A DNA stretch of 64,000 bases from Chitinophagales bacterium (GTDB lineage Bacteria; Bacteroidota; Bacteroidia; Chitinophagales; Saprospiraceae). The notes beneath the pieces are model-generated. The model did no database searches, was not told where the DNA came from, and saw nothing but the letters and a program-made list of their open reading frames with translations. Location: NCBI GenBank assembly GCA_022360175.1, contig JAKSDI010000278.1, forward strand, positions 1 through 64,000. The letters are read 5' to 3'. A program made the position numbers and the translations under genes. This document shows positions 61,301 through 64,000 of this stretch, in pieces; positions within the stretch are counted from its first letter, which is position 1, and every line of letters starts with the position of its first letter.

Positions 61301-61459
61301 GATTCCTGCTATGGCTACACAGCGGCCACCTCGGAAAGGGCCAATATTGCGCCATTCGAGCCCTTGGTATAGGACTTCATTAAAAGGTGTGAATTGTACT
61401 TGAGCGATCGCTGGTATGTTAAACAGCAGTAGGCTCACCCATAAGATTAGATGCTTCAT
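58331..61459 (-). CDS. Secreted Asp-box (BNR/sortilin-like) beta-propeller protein
   Basis: A 1042-residue exported protein; I start at ATG 61459, which opens a signal peptide (HLILWVSLLLFNIPAIAQ); a start further up at 61561 adds 34 residues without sense. At least ten Asp-box repeats of the S/T-x-D-x-G-x-x-W type are visible, such as KTEDAGLSWDN, RSTDGGVSWKA, RTTNGGTSWER, KSVDGGLNWEK, KSIDGGKTFEA and ITHDNGQNWEE, arranged as in VPS10/sortilin propellers. The last about 200 residues are helical. The propeller is expected to bind ligands or glycans; some relatives are annotated as glycosyl hydrolases, but no catalytic set is clear. No T9SS domain is visible. Confidence 0.82.
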   Translation of the reverse strand: MKHLILWVSLLLFNIPAIAQVQFTPFNEVLYQGLEWRNIGPFRGGRCVAIAGIPNDPLIYYMGTTGGGVWKTEDAGLSWDNISDGYFEVGSIGAITLAPSDPNTIYVGTGEHPIRGVMTSHGKGLYRSTDGGVSWKAIGLKGTRHIASIQVHPYNPDIVVVAAQGAAHGPSEERGIYRTTNGGTSWERVLYINETTGAADLSMDMQNPRILYATMWDHMRHPWQIRSGGEGSGLYKSVDGGLNWEKMCHGLPKKIGKAGIAVSPANSDIVYAVIEGEDGGVYRSIDAGKSWEAMSFDRVTVARAWYYMEIVPDPNDESTIYILNAPLLKSIDGGKTFEAIPNPHSDQHALWINPYNSNWMALGNDGGATVSLNGGKNWSSQNNQPTAQFYRVIADKRFPYHVYGGQQDNSTIAIPSRTMKAGISAQDWYPVAGGESAFIAFDPDNPEIIYGGSYQGNISRYNSITKSTKDIMAYPSLSLGKVPSEMKYRFNWNAPIIVNPRKPNILYHAANVVFQSNDGGYNWDVISPDLTRDEQEKQGKGGAPYTNEGAGGENYNTISYLACSAFEKGVIWAGSDDGLLHITHDNGQNWEEITPPEMGEALINCIELSPHNPAAAYIVATRYRFNDFRPMAYYTKDYGKNWTKIIHGIPDDDFLRVIREDKKQAGLLYAGSETGFYISFNNGNKWNQLQLNLPVCPITDLCIQDNDLIAATSGRGYWILDDLSVFQQSKKGLSKRPLLFAPKSSIRLAADLPEQTPTGIGVNPPNGVLIDYYLPEQLDSQEVILKILDAYGNEVRSYSNQKDDSFEVYEGGPEPAPLLPDKKGINRFNWDLRRAPLQGIKGVYVPGNYEAGMASPGQYTIQLILPGKTLTADCEIISDPRLNVNSQDFRTQQEILLAIENNIRDIHDAVNSMRDIRMQLVTLQENLKKTDCTKELISAGDTIVHRIDQWEENIIQARHKTHQDIINFPNRLNAELIDLKTRVDSHDPRVTAGTQERLADLLQEWAQFRQQMRKILDKDIAAFNELYNQYQIPAIIMPLGAE

Positions 61460-61676
61460 GACAGTCACTTTAGTCATAGAGTAGCAGGGCGGGGGCGGGC
61501 CGTACTTTCCCGTAGATAGTTTTCTCACTTTAGTATGTTTTGTGTCAGCAGTGCAGGGCATAGTATAAATCTATAGCCGCTAAATACTTGTACTGCTAGT
61601 GTTTTCTTTCTAGTGTTTGTAGCCGTAAATATACTGCTAATACCATAAAAAAAATGGGTTTTTAGCAAAAAGGGTT

Positions 61677-61692
61677 CCCGGAAGCTTCCGGG
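61677..61692. promoter_or_regulatory. Perfect 16-bp palindrome CCCGGAAGCTTCCGGG
   Basis: Lies about 220 bp upstream of the Asp-box gene and 395 bp upstream of the lytic transglycosylase gene. Flanking TT and AA extend the symmetry with one extra G. It may be a regulator site or a stable hairpin. Confidence 0.5.
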
Positions 61693-61961
61693 GAAAATAA
61701 AAGGTTTTAAGTGATCGCCCTTTGATGGCATTACTCTTACCTAATTATTTTCTTAAAAGTAGGAAAAGGATCAGGCCAAATGTCAAGGAATCCTTTAGCA
61801 TGCCCATGCTGGCTACCCCACTTTAATTTGTTACGTCATGTGTCCTTAATTGTTGCATTGTTTTTGTAGAAAGTATTGATGGCTAGTGTGTTCTATAATT
61901 CTTTGTGCCAAAATGTTAGTAACTATCTTGAGGGAATTAGAACCAGCGTAGCTAATTTTTA

Positions 61962-61969
61962 TAACTTTG
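61962..61969 (+). promoter_or_regulatory. -7 element TAACTTTG upstream of the lytic transglycosylase gene
   Basis: Exact TAnnTTTG match, 117 nt before ATG 62087. No clear TTG partner is seen. Confidence 0.45.
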
Positions 61970-62086
61970 CAGTCTGTATCGCTAAAAAGTACACTTCAAA
62001 GTAACTCCTACTTTCATGTATCATGCGATCAATCAGAAGATGATTATAGATGATTTTCTGGTTATTTTTTAACTAACTCCATTATA

Positions 62087-63511
62087 ATGGACACACATGC
62101 CTTGAGAAATTACATTTTCCTTTTTCTAGGTATTTTATTCCTGACTTTTTCCCCATTACAAGCCGGAGGTGATTATCCAGAGTATGACGAGGCTTTGGTT
62201 ATTGAACGGCTAAAATCGATTGAACAACCTTTGGTTGATTACAAATTCAATTCTGTGGTAAAAGGTTATATCAAAGGGTATTTGTATTGGAATCGCCGCA
62301 AAGCGGAATTGGTAACGGGCCGTACGGTACTGTATTACCCAATGATAGAGCAATATCTTAAGGAATATGGCTTACCAGATAAGTTGAAGTATTTACCAGT
62401 GGTAGAGTCTGCTTTAAACCCTCATGCCGTTTCACCGGTAGGAGCGGTTGGTTTATGGCAATTCATGCCCGGTACAGCAACAGATCATGGGCTTAGGATT
62501 GATAAATTTGTGGATGAACGTAAAGACCCACATAAGGCTACACTGGCGGCCCTCGCTTATTTGGCGCGGGAGTATGAAAAATACGGTGATTGGGCATTAG
62601 CCCTTGCTGCATATAATGGAGGTTCTGGGCGAGTTAGCCGTGCTATTAAACGTGGACGGAGTAAAAATTTCTGGAAGATACGTCGTTATATGCCAAGAGA
62701 GACTCGAAATTATGTCCCTGCCTATATTGCGGCTACTTATCTAATGGAATATTATAAAGAACATGAAATAGCTCCTGATTATCCTAGCCTGGAGTTGCAG
62801 CTTACAGAATCAGTACAGGTATATCAGGCAATTAGTTTTCATCGGATAGCCCAGGTAACCGGCTTGTCACTTGAGACAATAGAATTGCTTAACCCTGCAT
62901 ACTTGAAAGGGATTATACCTGAACATCAGAATGGAAACTATGTGATACTACCGAGTCGGGTTATGCAGGCTTTTAAGGATTATCTAGAAGCCCAGCGTCC
63001 GGATCAATTAGACGAAAAATACTTTGATGATACACCGGTTGTTGTTAAGGATGAATCAGAAGATAAAGTAAACTATAAGAAAGCATTATATATCGTTGGT
63101 GATGGAGAGTCACTAGAAGATATATCGAAGAGGTTATCTTGTAGTGTGCATCAATTGGTAGCGTGGAATACTTTAAAGACAGATTCTCTATCTGTTAGTC
63201 AAGAATTAATTTATTATAGAGCCAAGGAATTAGTGCGTTTCAATCCATTGAAACCTATGGAAATACCCGCTTCGATAGAGCGTTTGCCTTTACAGGGAAA
63301 TCAACTTCAATCTCTGGCTATTTCTTCAGTTGCTGATGAGCCTGAGAGACTACAGGATTATATCATCTATATTGTTTATAAAAGGGAAAAATTATCTGAG
63401 CTGGCTGCACGCCTGCCAGGTATAAGCCTTCCTATGTTGATGGATTATAATCAGTTGCCTTCCGATTACAAATTAAGGCTTGGAGATCATATTATGATTC
63501 CTCGTTTATAA
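62087..63511 (+). CDS. MltD-like lytic transglycosylase with two LysM domains
   Basis: A 474-residue secreted murein hydrolase: signal peptide 1-26; SLT catalytic domain about 75-240 with catalytic Glu107 (VVESALNPHAVSPVGAVGLWQFMPGT), AAYNGGSGRV and NYVPAYIAATYLM; LysM-like peptidoglycan-binding domains near 345-390 and 420-474 (YIVYKREKLSELA, DHIMIPRL). It cleaves the glycan strand giving 1,6-anhydro ends. It is convergent with kdsD (7-bp gap). Confidence 0.92.
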   Translation: MDTHALRNYIFLFLGILFLTFSPLQAGGDYPEYDEALVIERLKSIEQPLVDYKFNSVVKGYIKGYLYWNRRKAELVTGRTVLYYPMIEQYLKEYGLPDKLKYLPVVESALNPHAVSPVGAVGLWQFMPGTATDHGLRIDKFVDERKDPHKATLAALAYLAREYEKYGDWALALAAYNGGSGRVSRAIKRGRSKNFWKIRRYMPRETRNYVPAYIAATYLMEYYKEHEIAPDYPSLELQLTESVQVYQAISFHRIAQVTGLSLETIELLNPAYLKGIIPEHQNGNYVILPSRVMQAFKDYLEAQRPDQLDEKYFDDTPVVVKDESEDKVNYKKALYIVGDGESLEDISKRLSCSVHQLVAWNTLKTDSLSVSQELIYYRAKELVRFNPLKPMEIPASIERLPLQGNQLQSLAISSVADEPERLQDYIIYIVYKREKLSELAARLPGISLPMLMDYNQLPSDYKLRLGDHIMIPRL

Positions 63512-63518
63512 GGTTTTG

Positions 63519-64000
63519 CTATATTAAACCCTCTCTAATCAGATCATGTAAGTGGATAAATCCTTTATATTTAGCGGATTTATCCACTACAATGAGTTGC
63601 GTAATACTATGAGTACGCATTTCCTGAAGTGCATTGACTGCCATCTTATCTTCTTGAATGGTTTTAGGAGAAGGGCTCATAATGTCTTCAGCTTTCAATT
63701 CATTCATACTAGAGCCTTTTTCAAGCATTCTTCGTAAATCCCCATCGGTAATGATTCCTACTAGGTGCTGATCTTCATCCAATACAGCAGTTGCTCCCAA
63801 TCGTTTACTAGTCATCTCTAGAATAGTAGTAGGAATACTATCTCCTGCTTTGACAGCTGGTTGTTCATTATTGGGATAAAGGTCCCTGACTTTGAGGTAT
63901 AGCTGCTTACCCAGTGCTCCACCAGGGTGAAATTGCGCGAAATCCTTAGGCGTAAATCCTTTTAATGCTAATAAAGCAGTAGCGAGAGCATCGCCCATTG
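63519..64000 (-). CDS. kdsD: KdsD/GutQ-family arabinose-5-phosphate isomerase (5' end cut by window)
   Basis: Interconverts ribulose-5-phosphate and arabinose-5-phosphate, the first step in Kdo synthesis for LPS. The visible 160 residues start within the tail of the SIS domain (MGDALATALLALKGFTPKDFAQFHPGGALGKQL) and hold the two CBS domains (GIITDGDLRRMLEKG; KGFIHLHDLIREGL). The true start lies beyond 64000. The stop is 7 bp from the convergent lytic transglycosylase stop. Confidence 0.92.
   Translation of the reverse strand, partial: MGDALATALLALKGFTPKDFAQFHPGGALGKQLYLKVRDLYPNNEQPAVKAGDSIPTTILEMTSKRLGATAVLDEDQHLVGIITDGDLRRMLEKGSSMNELKAEDIMSPSPKTIQEDKMAVNALQEMRTHSITQLIVVDKSAKYKGFIHLHDLIREGLI

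Larger units (their letters stand above)
61460..62086. other. 627-bp intergenic region between divergent genes
   Basis: No gene. It contains a G/C-rich patch (61486-61502) within AT-rich sequence, the 16-bp palindrome at 61677-61692 and a -7 element at 61962-61969; the rest shows nothing I can name. Confidence 0.5.

Noticed and set aside
61486-61502. GC-rich patch as a GC-box or origin element
   Set aside because: It is a short chance run within the discarded upstream part of the Asp-box frame; no DnaA boxes or repeats accompany it.
61460-61561. Upstream start of the Asp-box gene at 61561
   Set aside because: The extra 34 residues are proline- and lysine-rich and precede an intact signal peptide at 61459.
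1-64000. tRNA, rRNA, IS element or prophage
   Set aside because: I read the intergenic stretches and saw no cloverleaf-like segments, transposase genes, terminal repeats with target duplications or phage genes.

Overview
The window looks like a stretch of ordinary chromosome from a Bacteroidota bacterium, possibly close to the Saprospiria; the phylum is well supported and the class is a guess. Supporting signs are type IX secretion (T9SS) C-terminal sorting domains, a GldH-type gliding lipoprotein, a PorV/PorQ-family barrel, a TonB receptor with a carboxypeptidase-regulatory-like N-terminus, a DUF5686 protein, a short CarB without the C-terminal allosteric domain, and promoters of the Bacteroidota type (TTG, about 19 bases, TAnnTTTG) rather than sigma-70 boxes. 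The DNA is AT-rich. I see no rRNA, tRNA, insertion sequence, prophage or CRISPR array.

Layout. 1-4533: a partial FIST sensor protein, a VOC protein, Sua5, a TrpF-like protein and an MFS transporter. 4742-7948: grpE-dnaJ with its own terminator, then GldH and a DUF1573/T9SS protein. 8077-12870: a seven-haem cytochrome fused to TPRs, a VAT1-like oxidoreductase and a secreted thioredoxin-fold T9SS protein. 12913-18315 (minus): carB with a downstream CcbP-like protein, and a lipoprotein. 18994-28222: a large, apparently highly expressed surface operon (TonB receptor, 1380-aa secreted protein, PorV-like barrel) with stem-loops between its cistrons and a double stem-loop at its end. 28292-30105: a promoter/palindrome/hairpin unit, greA, a HIT protein and ruvC. 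30179-34822: envelope proteins (flippase-like, DUF3108, DUF4230, DUF5686). 34980-39983: purD, GNAT, ADP-ribosylglycohydrolase, mmuM, Uma2 and TesB. 40446-45657: a TMTC-like TPR membrane protein and a GH3/beta-lactamase fusion preceded by a 7-bp tandem repeat. 45709-50170: a PhyH oxygenase, MerB-like protein, methyltransferase and small-protein operon, then two more methyltransferases. 50312-58171: alaS, an M23 peptidase, CapA, DUF3667 and gatB. 58179-64000: a Uma2 remnant, an Asp-box propeller protein, a lytic transglycosylase and partial kdsD.

Much of the window serves the envelope: peptidoglycan cutting and recycling (M23, lytic transglycosylase, GH3 fusion), LPS (kdsD), surface display through T9SS, and TonB-linked uptake. 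The rest is mostly housekeeping. The least explained parts are the PhyH/MerB-like/methyltransferase/small-protein operon, the TonB/1380-aa/PorV surface operon, and the small promoter-operator-hairpin unit upstream of greA. Gene functions come from reading protein motifs by eye, without database searches.
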